Shown here: one piece after another, positions 13,201 to 24,500 of the stretch | Numbering within the stretch: position 1 is the first letter of the stretch | Layout of the letters: every line of letters starts with the position of its first letter | DNA from: Chondrosia reniformis | Lineage: Eukaryota > Porifera > Demospongiae > Chondrillida > Chondrillidae | DNA: 64,000 nt | NCBI GenBank assembly: GCA_947172415.1 | Contig: OX359195.1 | Location: 4,625,501-4,689,500, forward strand | Direction of reading: 5' to 3' | Program-made: the position numbers and the translations under genes | Notes under the pieces: generated by a model | What the model was told of the DNA's origin: nothing | What the model saw: only the letters and a program-made list of their open reading frames with translations | The model's database searches: none

Positions 13201-16200
13201 GGCTACTAGGCATCTTAGTAAACCTCTTATCCATTGCCACTGAAGACCAGCCCACCTCCTGGGACAAATACGTACCTCAGGGGCATCTGCTTTGCCTATA
13301 ACATACGTAAGTGTACAACCGACAGTAGGCTTCTCACCGTTTTACTTGATGTTCGGGAGACAGCCTAGACTACCAATTGACGTAGGTTATCCAACCCAAT
13401 GACTACATAGACAACTTGGTCAAGAGATTGGAACAAGCCTTCCAACAGGTGCAACAGACTTTGGGCTCCAAGCAGGACCGTCAGAAGGAACTGTACAACA
13501 GGAAGGCACATGGAGATCCTTATGAAGTTGGCGATTATGTGTTCCTTTTCTCCCCAACCATCAAGCCAGGACAGTCCAAGAAATTACATCGACCCTGAAT
13601 TGGACCTTACCTGGTCATTAAGAGACTATCTGAGGTCACCTACCATATCCAGCGCATGGATGGATCCAGATCCCGACATAGGCTGGTGGCCGGTGCACTT
13701 TGATAGGCTAAAGCCGTGCCAATCCTCTCAGGAACAAGGGTAACTGGCCCCAGCTCTCCATCATCCTCCTACGACTCCTTCAACCCCTAGACACCCACCA
13801 CCATCTCTCATTGAGCTCGAATGGACGGGGGACGTCCTCTTCATAGAGGGGGGTACTGTAACAAGGCTATATGTATAATAGTGTGTATGTAACACCTCGT
13901 GTGCTTGTTTACTAACACTTGCGGTTGTAACTATAATCTATGTATTTCACTCATTGTTTGTTTATAACTATTAACACCCACTTTACACCTATTACTTTAT
14001 GATGTAGACCTTCCTGTTTTGCGCCGCTCTGCACCACCTTTTGTTATAGTTCTTTTGTTGTATTGTTATTCACCTCACCTTACGTTTTAAGACTTGAGTT
14101 TTGTGGAAGATTACAATGAATGATTATTCTTGCGTTCATCAGTACGGAGTGACTCGGCGACCCCTTGTTACTGAGTGAGTGGTGGTATTCCACGAAAAGG
14201 CCTTCTAGCACACTGGTATCGTGACATCCTTGAAGACTAATTACTGTTGTGTCCCTTTACCTTTAATATATCATAACGTACATCATCACACGTAGCACTG
14301 AATGTATCAATATATTTGATTGTGAGCGTTAGATGCGATCTTGGTGGAAGCTGCACACTTCGACAGACATTTCACTGAACAGGTTAGTGACGTTTTGGAC
14401 ATCTTAGGGACCTGAGCGTTCTGCAACACATTCTCTGAAAGAGGAAAGAGGTAGAACAAAGAAGTGCAGAGGTTTAAGGAGGCCGTTCATGCGAAGGAAA
14501 ATGAAGAGAAGTTTCGCCTTTTCTATAAAGACCTCAATCAAAGTACATATAAGCAGATGTATTGCTACTCCAACAAGATCCATTGACTTGAGAAGGGAGA
14601 AATCATACCAGCTATTCTATGCGAAAACCATATTAGGCCCATTCATGGAAGAGCAATAGACCAGTAACAGTCTTCTAAACCTTCTGAAGGAGAAAAAAGA
14701 ACTTTATTGATGATCTCATATCTTTGCAGACACCAGCTACTTGTCTAACAGCTTTCCACCCTGTATCTACTCAGTCAGTCAATTACTACGTATATACCCT
14801 ACAATCCACTGCAACTCCTAGTTTGGCAAGCCAAAAATTACCACCCCCTCCATCTTCTCTTACAATGCCAAGAGACTCCAACTCCAATGAGAAACACCTG
14901 GCAGAGCTTTGTAAAGAAAGGTTCCAAAATTTGAAGGTATCAAGATGGCTAAAGGGTTACAATATCTCTCAGATATTTGGCAAAGACATCATAAATTTTT
15001 TCCAAAGGAATACATTTGATTCATTTAAAGGGCCAGCAATAAGGTGGAGAATTGAGGATATAGCCAGGACCCAATATACTGAGGTAGCAAAGGCTGAAAC
15101 CCAACCACCCCAACAAGAAGAAATACTTTTACTTCGTATGAGTGTGACACTAACCAAAGTTTAAATTATACAACCAAATATTTCAACACCTATTCAGTTG
15201 TCTTCATCAGTGGTATCATACAGCAAGTGGGAGATGGGGGTATAAATACACAAATCAGGTGGGAAAAAGGGGGGTTGTGCATCACAAAAGTTGTGTAATC
15301 TTGGTGTTGTATACTGTTTATCATGTATTAGTCTGGCTTGCTATCCCCTACTTCCTGCCCGTGGATGATAATTGCACGGGGGCGAGAAAGTAGGGTCTAG
15401 CAGAAAATGTAAATACCACACCTGAAGCGTCTTGTGATTTGTGCCTAAAGGAAGCCCTCAAAGTACAGAAAGAGCAAGAAGATACTTGAGTACGTGGACA
15501 GCCGCAGGTATCTTGTACTACTGGCTTCCCAATGTAGGCGCTCATTTACTGGTGTGAAATCGGTAGCTGTAAGCTGATTGGTCGAGGCGAGGTGTGGCAT
15601 TTACATTTTCTGCTAGACCCTACTTTCTGGCCTCCGCACAATTATCATCAGCGGGCAGGAAGTAGGGGATAGCAAGCCAGACTAATCATGTACGTATATA
15701 CTGCCCAATTTTGTTCCTAATGAGAACACTGAACTAATGGATTGAAGTGATCGAAGTCCACTAAACTGGAACCAGCTACTGATAAGGAAACTACCAGCTT
15801 CATTAGCTTGTAAAAGTGCTACTAATGGAGTGGCCCACACCCATATTGATGAGTACTAATTAAGATGAAACAGCTATGTACATTTCTATAGCTTAAACAT
15901 CTTTTTAGTGGTAAAAGGAAGAAATCTGGTCTCTGTTAGGTGGACCTCGATTTTGCAATTAGCTTATTGAACCTACTTCTCTACAGACATGAGAGGATTG
16001 GGTATGTACATTGAAAGTGAAATATAATGAATGGTATTTCCTTTTTTTGCTGGACTGTTCAAGCTGATGTTCAGCATTGTATAATTATGCTATGATTAAA
16101 TGTACTTATGTAATAGCTATACAGTTATACAGTTATAGAGCGCAGAAGCGAGGACTACAGTCAAAATACAATAATGAATTGCAATTTATATCCCTTTGCT

Positions 16201-17846
16201 ATGGTATTCCGGCTGTCCGGGATTAAACTGGGTGAAAAGTGAAGAAAAACATGACACTTGCTTCAGTGACTAATAATAGTAGATAATGTCACTGCAGTGA
16301 GTTGGTAATGGGGACATATAGAGTGTGAATTGCTGATTGTGGATATATGTACATCTACCAATGTTTAAACGGAAAAACCAGTCACTGAAGCAAATCTCAC
16401 ACATACAGTTTCTTTGCTACCATCAGTTCCTTTAGTCACGTCAAACATTTCTTCAATGTATTAACCTTTTCAATCCAAGGATGCCCAAAATCCATAACAA
16501 TGGAGAATAAAACATTGGCTTTGACTACATATATTTTTCCAGCTCAATGCTCAATTCACCCCCAATAAATTAAAATTTTACTAGACAAGTACAACCAATG
16601 GATACAGTACTTTGCTAGAGATACAGTACTTTGCTAGAGATACAGTACTTTGCTAGAGATACAGTACTTTGCTAGAGATACAGTACTTTGCTAGAGATAC
16701 AGTACTTTGCTAGAGATACAGTACTTTGCTAGAGATACAGTACTTTGCTAGAGATACAGTACTTTGCTAGAGATACAGTACTTTGCTAGAGATACAGTAC
16801 TTTGCTAGAGATACAGTACTTTGCTAGAGATACAGTACTTTGCTAGAGATACAATACTTTGCTAGAGATACAGTACTTTGCTAGAGATACAGTACTTTGC
16901 TAGAGATACAGTACTTTGCTAGAGATACAGTACTTTGCTAGAGATACAGTACTTTGCTAGAGATACAGTACTTTGCTAGAGATACAGTACTTTGCTAGAG
17001 ATACAGTATTTTGCTAGAGATACAGTACTTTGCTAGAGATACAGTACTTTGCTAGAGATACAGACTCATATACACACATACGTAGCAAATGTCCTTAGAC
17101 CTACCCCTAACAGCAAATTACACTTGACTACAAAGTCAGCAACGAAAAGTACTTCTGGCCAAGTATGCGCACCCTGGACCATTTACTGTACTGCAAGCCG
17201 GGTCCAGGTGACCAATTACCCAGTGACAGTACAGTGTAACTATCTTGAATGTACACAGTATGTGTTTGTACTATGCAATGTGTGCAATACCTATTTCTCT
17301 GACAGTACCCTAAGTCACATGATAATCTTACACATTTAGACATGACCTACACATCTACTGTATTTCCAAGAAGTTCTAGTCTGAGCTACATAAGTTTAAT
17401 TAAGCATGGCCTTTCTACACAATATCTTACTGCAGAAGAAGCCTTAATCATCTTAATGTACCGCTTCAGTAAAGTCATTATTGTCCGCACATAGGAACAA
17501 AGGAGAACAACCACTCAAAAATCATAAGAAATTATATTTATACGAAGTAAAAGAGAGAAATGATTTATTTATAAATAAAGAATGACGACCTTGAAGAAGT
17601 TGCGAAATTTTACCATAATATCAATAACGTACCTATTTGTCCGACAAAGGTGACTCGAATCCCCTTATGTTCTAACTTCTTGCCAGACTTTAAGTTTATG
17701 GTGACCTTTCCAGAAACTGTGTCACCGTCATAGTAGAGAGGAAGACGATCTGTACCTCCCTCCTCATTCCTAACGTCAACCCACTTTCTGGTTTCTTCGT
17801 CCTCAAGTTTGATGTCAATATCAGCATCGGATCCAAACAAAAACGC
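7248..17846 (-). CDS. VPS26: Retromer subunit VPS26, at least 5 exons
   Basis: Arrestin-fold subunit of the retromer coat, which with VPS35 and VPS29 retrieves cargo from endosomes. Exons on the minus strand: 17846-17633, 11493-11337, 10857-10693, 8040-7865, 7453-7248. These total 305 residues, against about 327 in human VPS26A, so little is missing. Family landmarks: DIDIKLEDEETRKW, YYDGDTVSGKV, EHKGIRVTFVGQI in exon 1; YPDVNNSLKMEVGIEDSLH in exon 3; YHLRDVVIGKIYFLLVRIKI and KYEIMDGAPVRG in exon 4; SIPIRLY and RRYFKQQEI in exon 5. All joins are GT-AG and in phase. Exon 1 begins after an acceptor (ttattaag) in phase 0, so the start codon is in an upstream exon not fixed here. The first intron is 6.1 kb and full of mobile DNA. 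Confidence 0.95.
8265..8372 (+). mobile_element. Small foldback repeat with hammerhead-like core
   Basis: A 15-nt inverted repeat (8265-8279 gcatcagcaacactt, 8358-8372, one mismatch) frames a 78-nt loop. The loop holds ctgaagaagacc-tacg-gggtc followed by aaaacgtc. Related cores occur at about 47426, 55113 (minus), 58778 (minus) and 61848. It lies in a VPS26 intron. Confidence 0.6.
8810..9605 (+). pseudogene. Non-LTR retrotransposon reverse transcriptase fragment
   Basis: Fragments in all three plus frames translate to reverse-transcriptase motifs in the right order. These are a PIHKKG-like strand with DPNNY (about 9040-9075), GKVFGRILARQL (about 9110), FVDFSKVFDSIDQ (about 9285, the motif A aspartate region) and FKICTGVQQ (about 9440, normally GVxQG). 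Frameshifts and stops separate them, and the YxDD block is not recognisable. This is a dead LINE copy in the VPS26 intron between exons 4 and 3. Confidence 0.8.
9606..10692. other. Intronic DNA, nothing assignable
   Basis: Remainder of the VPS26 intron upstream of exon 3. Overlapping open frames at 10217-10510 on both strands have no recognisable motif. A GC-richer patch at about 10090-10160 contains gatgaggagtg and ccccaaaagg, faintly like the hammerhead-type repeats elsewhere but not foldable with confidence. Confidence 0.4.
11494..12289. other. VPS26 intron 1, 3' part; unassigned transposon debris
   Basis: At 11840-12055 the plus strand has a frame rich in Asp/Ser followed by Lys-Lys-Lys-Cys and a WKTTEFSID-like stretch, ending at a stop. 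This is reminiscent of the N terminus of a transposase, but I cannot name it. The start of the gypsy remnant follows. Confidence 0.3.
12290..13745 (+). pseudogene. Ty3/gypsy pol remnant (RNase H end, integrase)
   Basis: In order on the plus strand: the C-terminal end of RNase H (HLNADALSR near 12395); the integrase HHCC zinc region (GCHLGTDKT, then CMDCQRRK near 12885); the integrase core (VDILRPLP, SDQGQQFES near 13158-13185); and the GPY/F-like tail (YEVGDYVF, then HFDRLKP near 13700). Frameshifts and stops split it, and protease, most of reverse transcriptase and gag are absent upstream. A purine-rich tract (about 13845-13853) and an LTR follow directly. It lies inside VPS26 intron 1. Confidence 0.88.
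13857..14212 (+). repeat. Putative LTR of the gypsy element
   Basis: Starts with TGTAACAAGG straight after a G-rich polypurine tract and ends CTAGCACA. One base later comes TGGTATCGTGAC, the form expected of a tRNA primer-binding site. Length is 356 bp. The terminal TG...CA and the flanking tract and site are seen. That this is an LTR is inferred, because no second copy is found in the window. Its last 55 bases form the hammerhead-like fold. Confidence 0.6.
14158..14220 (+). ncRNA. Hammerhead-ribozyme-like fold (type I), copy 1
   Basis: Elements in order: stem I 5' side TGTTA (14166-14170); core CTGAGTGA (14171-14178, one base longer than the canonical CTGATGA); stem II GTGG/CCAC (14179-14182, 14190-14193) closing loop TGGTATT; GAA (14194-14196); stem III AAGG/CCTT (14197-14204) as a tight hairpin; cleavage-position C at 14205; stem I 3' side TAGCA (14206-14210). 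An outer ACC/GGT pairing extends stem I past an internal loop. The extra core G may impair cleavage. The copy at 59208 has the intact core. Confidence 0.6.
14213..15320 (+). other. Unassigned sequence after the LTR
   Basis: Begins with the primer-binding-like TGGTATCGTGAC. A 146-codon open frame at 14724-15164 has no motif I recognise: it starts with Ser/Thr/Pro-rich sequence, then a region with WLKGYNISQIFGKD. Upstream frames are interrupted. It may be a decayed gag or accessory region of the adjacent retroelement, but this is not shown. Confidence 0.3.
15328..15685. mobile_element. 358-bp foldback element with 7-bp target duplication
   Basis: Arms of about 95 bp are near-perfect inverted repeats: the left arm starts TTAGTCTGGCTTGCTATCCC and the right arm ends with its complement, CCAGACTAA. 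Both ends are flanked by the same 7-bp word TCATGTA (15321-15327 and 15686-15692), a clear target-site duplication. The inner 160 bp has no coding capacity. A 7-8-bp duplication is typical of hAT-mobilised elements, but the family is not shown. Confidence 0.85.
16606..17062. repeat. 19-bp tandem satellite, about 24 copies
   Basis: Unit gatacagtactttgctaga repeated head to tail with very few substitutions (for example caatac near 16852, tatttt near 17007). It lies in VPS26 intron 1, about 570 bp from exon 1. Near identity between units points to recent expansion. The unit contains the palindromic word cagtactg-like core agtact. Confidence 0.95.
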
Positions 17847-18596
17847 CTTAATAAAAGAGGAAATGCAAGGGGTGAATTACAGAACAGTAAAATCTCCAGT
17901 GGAACTAACCATTACAAGTTGCAGTCCTTACATAAGGTACTTCTCATAACAATGCGGTGTTCATGTATAAATTCTGTGTCACATCACGTGATAAGAGGGC
18001 CATGCAAACTGGACAAGCAGGTAGGGATCTTTCTTTAAGCTAAAACTGTTGGTTATATGCTGTCTTGGTTTGTCCTGTGTGCGAGAAATACATAGGATTT
18101 CTTAGATTCGGTATTTTGTTGAAGTGGCTGTAAATAAGAGAAAGTATTATTTATTCAAATTCCCTTTATGTAGTCAAACGCTTGTTGCCGCGTCTATTAT
18201 TTCTAAAAGTGTTTTGCTAAGTATGAAATTAATCCAACTTAGACTACAAACTGCTGACTTACCCTGTTATTCTTGAGCTTAATTAGATGTGTATCCATTC
18301 CGACCATAAAATGGCGGTACTGTTAATTGTTAATATTGTATTAGTGGCTACCAGTAGTAGTATAGATTCAACAAGTCACTGTTACATGACTATTACAAAA
18401 TGCCTACATGTTTCTGCACATTTTGTAATAAAAACTGTTAATTAGTTACAACAAAATGTGTTATTGGCTGGTCACCAGACTCTATATCTTGCCAACTGTG
18501 TAATGCCATCAATTACATGGAGGTGAGAACCTGGGATCTGTTGCCAGCTTAAGTAGGACATGCACAGTTTATTCCTTGTACTGATTAACTTTGTAG
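17847..18596. promoter_or_regulatory. Divergent VPS26/NUP62 5' region with candidate first exons
   Basis: The first recognised coding exons of VPS26 (minus, 17846) and NUP62 (plus, 18597) face away from each other across 750 bp, so both promoters should lie here. Neither start codon is fixed. For VPS26, two in-phase options exist: a lone ATG followed by gttagt near 17913, or an ATG at about 18312 leading to a strong donor AGG/gtaagtc near 18266. For NUP62, an ATG at 18002 with donor AG/gtaggg after 18020 gives the correct phase 1 and a start MQTGQAG. If the 18312 and 18002 options are both right, the two transcripts overlap. These are inferences from splice-phase matching only. Confidence 0.45.
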
Positions 18597-21500
18597 GAAA
18601 CTTGCCTGGCTATAAGCTGGGTTCTGGAAGACTTAACCTTGGAAATTTAACCACTACTGCAGGTAGTGGAACTGTTGGTAGCACTTTAAATGCAACTGGT
18701 GGTGGGGTTGGTACTGGAACCAGTACTGCCTTTTCTGCAGGAAGTGCTTTAAACCTTGGAGGTAAAGGGTTAGGTGTCAACAGTAGCGGTTTCACTGGGA
18801 TATCTAGTACTGGTGTTAACCTTGGAATAGGCGGTGGTCTGACTGGGGGAACTGGTCTTACAGGCAGTGGTCTGACTGGGGGAACTGGTCTTACAGGCAG
18901 TGGTCTGACTGGAGGAACTGGTCTTACAGGCAGTGGTCTGACTGGAGGAACTGGTCTTACAGGCAGTGGTCTGACTGGGGGAACTGGTCTTACAGGCAGT
19001 GGTCTGACTGGAGGAACTGGTCTTACAGGCAGTGGTCTGACTGGAGGAACTGGTCTTACAGGCAGTGGTCTGACTGGGGGAACTGGTCTTACAGGCAGTG
19101 GTCTGACTGGAGGAACTGGTCTTACAGGCAGTGGTCTGACTGGAGGAACTGGTCTTACAGGCGGTGGTCTGACTGGGGGAACTGGTCTTACAGGCAGTGG
19201 TGTGACTGGAGGAACTGGTCTTACAGGCGGTGGTGTGACTGGAGGAACTGGTCTTACAGGCGGTGGTCTGACTGGAGGAACTGGTCTTACAGGCGGTGGT
19301 CTGACTGGAGGAACTGGTCTTACAGGCGGTGGTCTGACTGGAGGAACTGGTCTTACAGGCGGTGGTCTGACTGGAGGAACTGGTCTTACAGGCGGTGGTC
19401 TGACTGGAGGAACTGGTCTTACAGGCGGTGGTCTGACTGGAGGAACTGGTCTTACAGGCAGTGGTCTGACTGGAGGAACTGGTCTTACAGGCGGTGGTCT
19501 GACTGGAGGAACTGGTCTTACAGGCGGTGGTCTGACTGGAGGAACTGGTCTTACAGGCGGTGGTCTGACTGGAGGAACTGGTCTTACAGGCGGGGGTCTG
19601 ACTGGAGGAACTGGTCTTACAGGCGGTGGTCTGACTGGAGGAACTGGTCTTGGAACAGGCGGTGGTCTGACTGGGGGAAATGGTATTGTAACAGGCGGTG
19701 GTCTGACTGGGGGAACTGGTCTTGGAACAGGTGGTGGTCAGGTGTTGGGGAAGGGACTTAATACAACTGCATCTGAATCCATGAGGAGTGGCTCTGGTGG
19801 CAGTGTAGGAGGAGGTCTCAACATGAGCTCTGGATTAAACAAAGGTGGAGTAGCCGGCTTAGGTACAAGCCAGCAATCTACTTTCACCTCAGCAAAGTCT
19901 ACCATAGCACCTCTGCCTAAGCTCACACAGCAGGTGACAGTTGCAGCATGTAAGTTGAATAGATGATGTGCGTACTTCATGCACATACCGCACTTGCACA
20001 GGGAGTAATTTGTGCTGAGCCTATATTTAATATTGAAGTATTTAATTTACTTTCTGAATACATTTTTAATGTGAAAACTGTTTAAATAGAAAGCCGCAGA
20101 TGGTATTAACCTGATAGTACGTATAGAGTTAAAATTTAGCTTAGCTTTAGTAGAAAATTCTCTGTAGGTATGTACGTATATTTGAAAACTATAGATTACA
20201 GTATGTATGTATTTTACAGACAAATAGTTTAATTTGGGTAGCTGCATCTCTATCTGTTATTGATTTGTGTAAATACAATTTGAAGATGGTTATTTCAACA
20301 TTGAGGACAACCTACATATGTGGTGGCTACAATTTGATGGCTGGAAAAATGTGGCAATAACTTAAACTTTGTTACACTAGTGACTCTGAACATCTTTTAA
20401 GTACACTAAAATGATTGTCACATACTGTATGTACGTATAAAAAGTGTATAATCAATCAAATCGTATTCTTCTTTTTTGTAGCAAGTACATTAACAAGTCT
20501 GGCATCCAGTGGAACCAAACTGCCTACCTCTAAGTATACATATAAAGAGCTGCAGAACCTCATACAAAATGTAAGTACATAACAATTCTGTGAAAACCAA
20601 ATCTTATTACAATTACTACGTATATGCACAGATGCCATTATAGTCTTCATTTTAAGTCAATAATTTTAAGTGTGCTAAATTAGCCTTAAATTGCTCTTTT
20701 AAATAATTGTGTATGGTGCTGTCTTATTTTCCTTAAGTGGACACATGAATTGGAGTCACAGAAAGAAGTGTTTCTGAAGTATGCTGGTCAAGTGTCTGAA
20801 TGGGATAGAAGTCTAACAAGAAACGGAGACAAAATCATTGAACTTAGCGATGACTTAAGCACTGTCAGTGAAGACCAAAAAAAGTGAGGAAACTATTAAA
20901 GTTATAATAGTTCACGTTTAGTTAACCCTTCAGTTACAATCCAGTTCTGTTACTGTGGAACCTGTCTAATCCGGTAACCTATGGAACCTAATTGATCAGG
21001 CTGCATTAGATATGTGGCCACATTATAAAGGATCATTACTATTCATAAATATACGTATGTAGTTGATGAATAAATGTTTTTGAGTAAACTGAAATGTGGT
21101 ATATTTGGATTTGAAGTACGTATATACCATGTGTATATCCTTTTAGTGGTAGGAATAGTTATGTGTAAAGACTCAGAGCTTTATTAGATAACTTTTAGAC
21201 TTGTTTGTCTCTGTTATTAATATTCATTCTTAATCAGACCTGTTACTCTTGCTATAACGGTGACAAGGCTGTCGGCTGATGCGGCTTAGGACACACCACT
21301 TGTCGAGCTCTTTCCTTGAAGTTTTTCTTACCTTTGCATCTGTCTTGAGGTCTGAAAAGCTACTATTACCTATCGTCAAATTCGAACTTTATTAGTTATG
21401 TAAGTTACAGCCTGTATTAATAAAGCTATAGAGTAAAGTGTAAAACGGAAATACTAAGATATATGAAGGAATGCGGAATTGTTTACACAAAAATGCACTA

Positions 21501-24500
21501 TACTAACCAATTTTCATAGTCTCTTTTGTATATGCCTAAAACAGTGGGTTTTGATAACAACATAATTACCAGGTGTGGACTTAGTCCAAATGAAGATACT
21601 ATTAGCTTAGTAGATTACAAAAGCTATTCACTGTTGATTAGAAAGGGTTAAACCATGATGCATTGAGTATGCCTTCCAGTTTTTAGGCCTTCCCTACTTA
21701 GGGAGTACTACCTTATTTAACATGATGGCCAATCATAAGAGAATCATAGCTATTTGCAACAAGAAGGTGTTACCAGAGGCCATCATATTTATAGGGTAGT
21801 CAAGCTTACCTGGAGTTTATCCCTTTTAGATATTTGGAGGTTCTTTATAATTCTTTGTTCAAATGAATGTCTTGCCATCTACGTACATACAGTCTTAGAG
21901 TCTCTACCTGAAGAGAGACATCATATGATTTCTGCTTTGACATAGCAACTCACTCTTCTGACCTAGTTCTGACTCTGCTTTCCTGCTCATCATGGGCGTA
22001 GCCAGGAATTTCAAAGTTTCTATATATAACACAATCTGATATAAACCATTAAAATATTTTTAAATATTCAGATTCGATTCTCTGCGCATCATTTGCTCAG
22101 ATCCAAAACTTCTTTAAACCCTTTGACTGTCATAAGCCAGAAGAGTAGCTTTTGTCTTTTTGCATTTTACTAACAGTTCTTTGTCAATTGTGACATCTGT
22201 ACAGCAGCCATCGCTATTGAGCTTCACACTCATTAAAGCAACAATTGTTGACTGATCTAAGCTGGCTCATTCATTAGTGTGGATCTTGCAAAGCATTGAG
22301 AACTGAAGATCAATTCGAGCAAGGGATTGACTGAAGAGCAAACATCAGATTACAAAGAGATCCAAATCTTGGCTACCCATCTAGTGTAGTCATTCTTCCA
22401 ACATGACTCCAGAAAACTCCAGCACAGAGTTTATCAGTACCATCAGCTTCCTTATATGTATGTACTGAGAGATGGTAGATCTCCTGAGAGTTGAAAATCG
22501 ATAAGTTCTTCCCTCATTTTGTTGAGGCTTTGGTGCCCCAAAAATGATAAAATATGATAAATAAGTGTGTTTGATAAGTTATTATAAAAAATGGTTTACT
22601 TCTAGTCTACAGTACTTGTCACAAGTTACTTATGGAAATCCGACAGTAATCCGTCACGGGTATCTGTAAATGTCGGCGAAGATTGCAGCGGATCATCTGT
22701 ACCTCTTCCGCAGACTCACCGCGCAGGTTCTGCGGAAGGCTCTTCAGACTGAACTATACATACATATGTATGCACGTAAAATACGTATACCTTTGAATGC
22801 ACTTAAATTAATCAAACTGAGTAAGGCTCTCAACAAACTCCATATATACGTAGATTAATGATTAATGTTACAAGAAAATGTACAAGAACAAAAACATTGC
22901 ATGCAATATATTAACCGTTTCTGTCTCTGTGGGAACCTTTATTGTTTTGTGGCACACTTCATCTATTGCAGTTCGCATATCTTTGTCTGCAATCATCTGT
23001 GTCTCCAAACGCTGCAGGGGCTAATGCTGCATGCATGCAGCTTAAATAGTTTTAACTTTGAAGACGTCTAAGGCCTTCTTCCCAGCACTCCGCGACAATT
23101 GCTTCTTGATCTCTCGGGAGCAGTAAAGATCGTTGCTGCTAAGCGTGCAGCTAGGTTCCGTCTTGATCTGCAGGCTTCCAATGCACTACTCACGATATCT
23201 AGTGGTATAATGTAGTCTTAGTAGCTGCGCGTTTAAACAAACATTGCGTTTAACCACAACTTTTGACACCTCATTACTATATACGTATTACGGAGTCTGT
23301 GATTTCCAGTGCGACAGTCCACACTAAGCCTTCAAACGTTCCGTGGTCAGTGCAAAGAAGTCGGAATTCTGCCGCACTGTAATCCGCAGAATACCGTATA
23401 GCGGGAAATTTTCGAGGGACAAAATTTTCATTAATTTCGCGAAAAGTTCGACATTCGCCAAATTTTTGTACCTCGAAAAGTTTGTCTTTGAGTGATGTCA
23501 TTGTCTGTTCATAAATATTCACAATGGGTGTTTAATATCTAAACGAGTGATTTAATATAGAGTGTGCCCGTGTTTTACTTGAATAACAGCGTTTATTCTT
23601 TGAGGCTTAAAGCTTATTAACTTTCCTTTGAAGTAGTCCAGGATTCTTGAAGGCATTCAGCAGAAGAAACTGTCCAAACTTGCGTACGTACCTTACTGTT
23701 GTCATCTTATTATCTGTGTGATTTGGCTTGATTTATCCCAGAGATTCTCTAGCTGATTTTGGTCTCAAAGAATACATGCTGTTGTTAAAGTAAAAGGCGC
23801 ACACGCTCTATATTAACTCACAACTTTATTTAACTTTAAAGCTTCAATTTCGTCAATTCTTAAATCCTTCATATTTTTGCTTCATACGATTTGCTAGCGA
23901 ATTCTTAAGCACACATTCTGACAATATCGCCATTTTTCCACGTGGAAGCTTTCTTTTGACCGCGTGTGTAGGGCCTATGTCTCTTTTGAAGAACTTCAAG
24001 CGAAGCGATCCGACGAAGCATGTACTCCCAAAGCCAGATGGGCCATTGGCGACTCAAATGCCATCTTCATCCATCGTTGCAGCAAACAGAGAAGTAAAAG
24101 CCGTATTGGAGTCATCACCAGGCCAAAGCAACGAAAAGAAACCTGCAAAGTCTTCTAAGCGTGGCCATTATGACTCTTATTCGCCAGAAGAAAGAGCGAG
24201 TATTGGTAAAAGAGCTGCTGAACATGGTGTCACCGCCACTATACGTTACATCCGGACATGGAAAAAAAGTACACAGCTGAACTAGGTCACAAGAGGAGAG
24301 AAGGTGAAGATGTGGAAGTGATGGAATTGCCACAGAAAAAAAGGGGTTGACATCTCATACTGGGGTTGGAGCTGGATCGCCGCGTGCAGGCCTATATCAC
24401 AGCTCTCCGCAAAAATAGTGCAGTTATTAATACTGCTATAACCATAGCGTGCACAGAAGGCATTATCAAAAGCCATGACAGCAATCTGCTGAAAGATAAT

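Noticed and set aside
17825..17846. TTG at 17840 as VPS26 start
   Set aside because: TTG is not a usual start in animals, and the frame continues upstream into an acceptor (ttattaag) in phase 0, so an upstream exon is expected.
18560..18600. ATG at 18560 as NUP62 start ([11 protein letters not shown]...)
   Set aside because: The stretch contains a good polypyrimidine tract and acceptor (ttaactttgtag), so these codons are more likely intron read in frame. No p62 starts like this.
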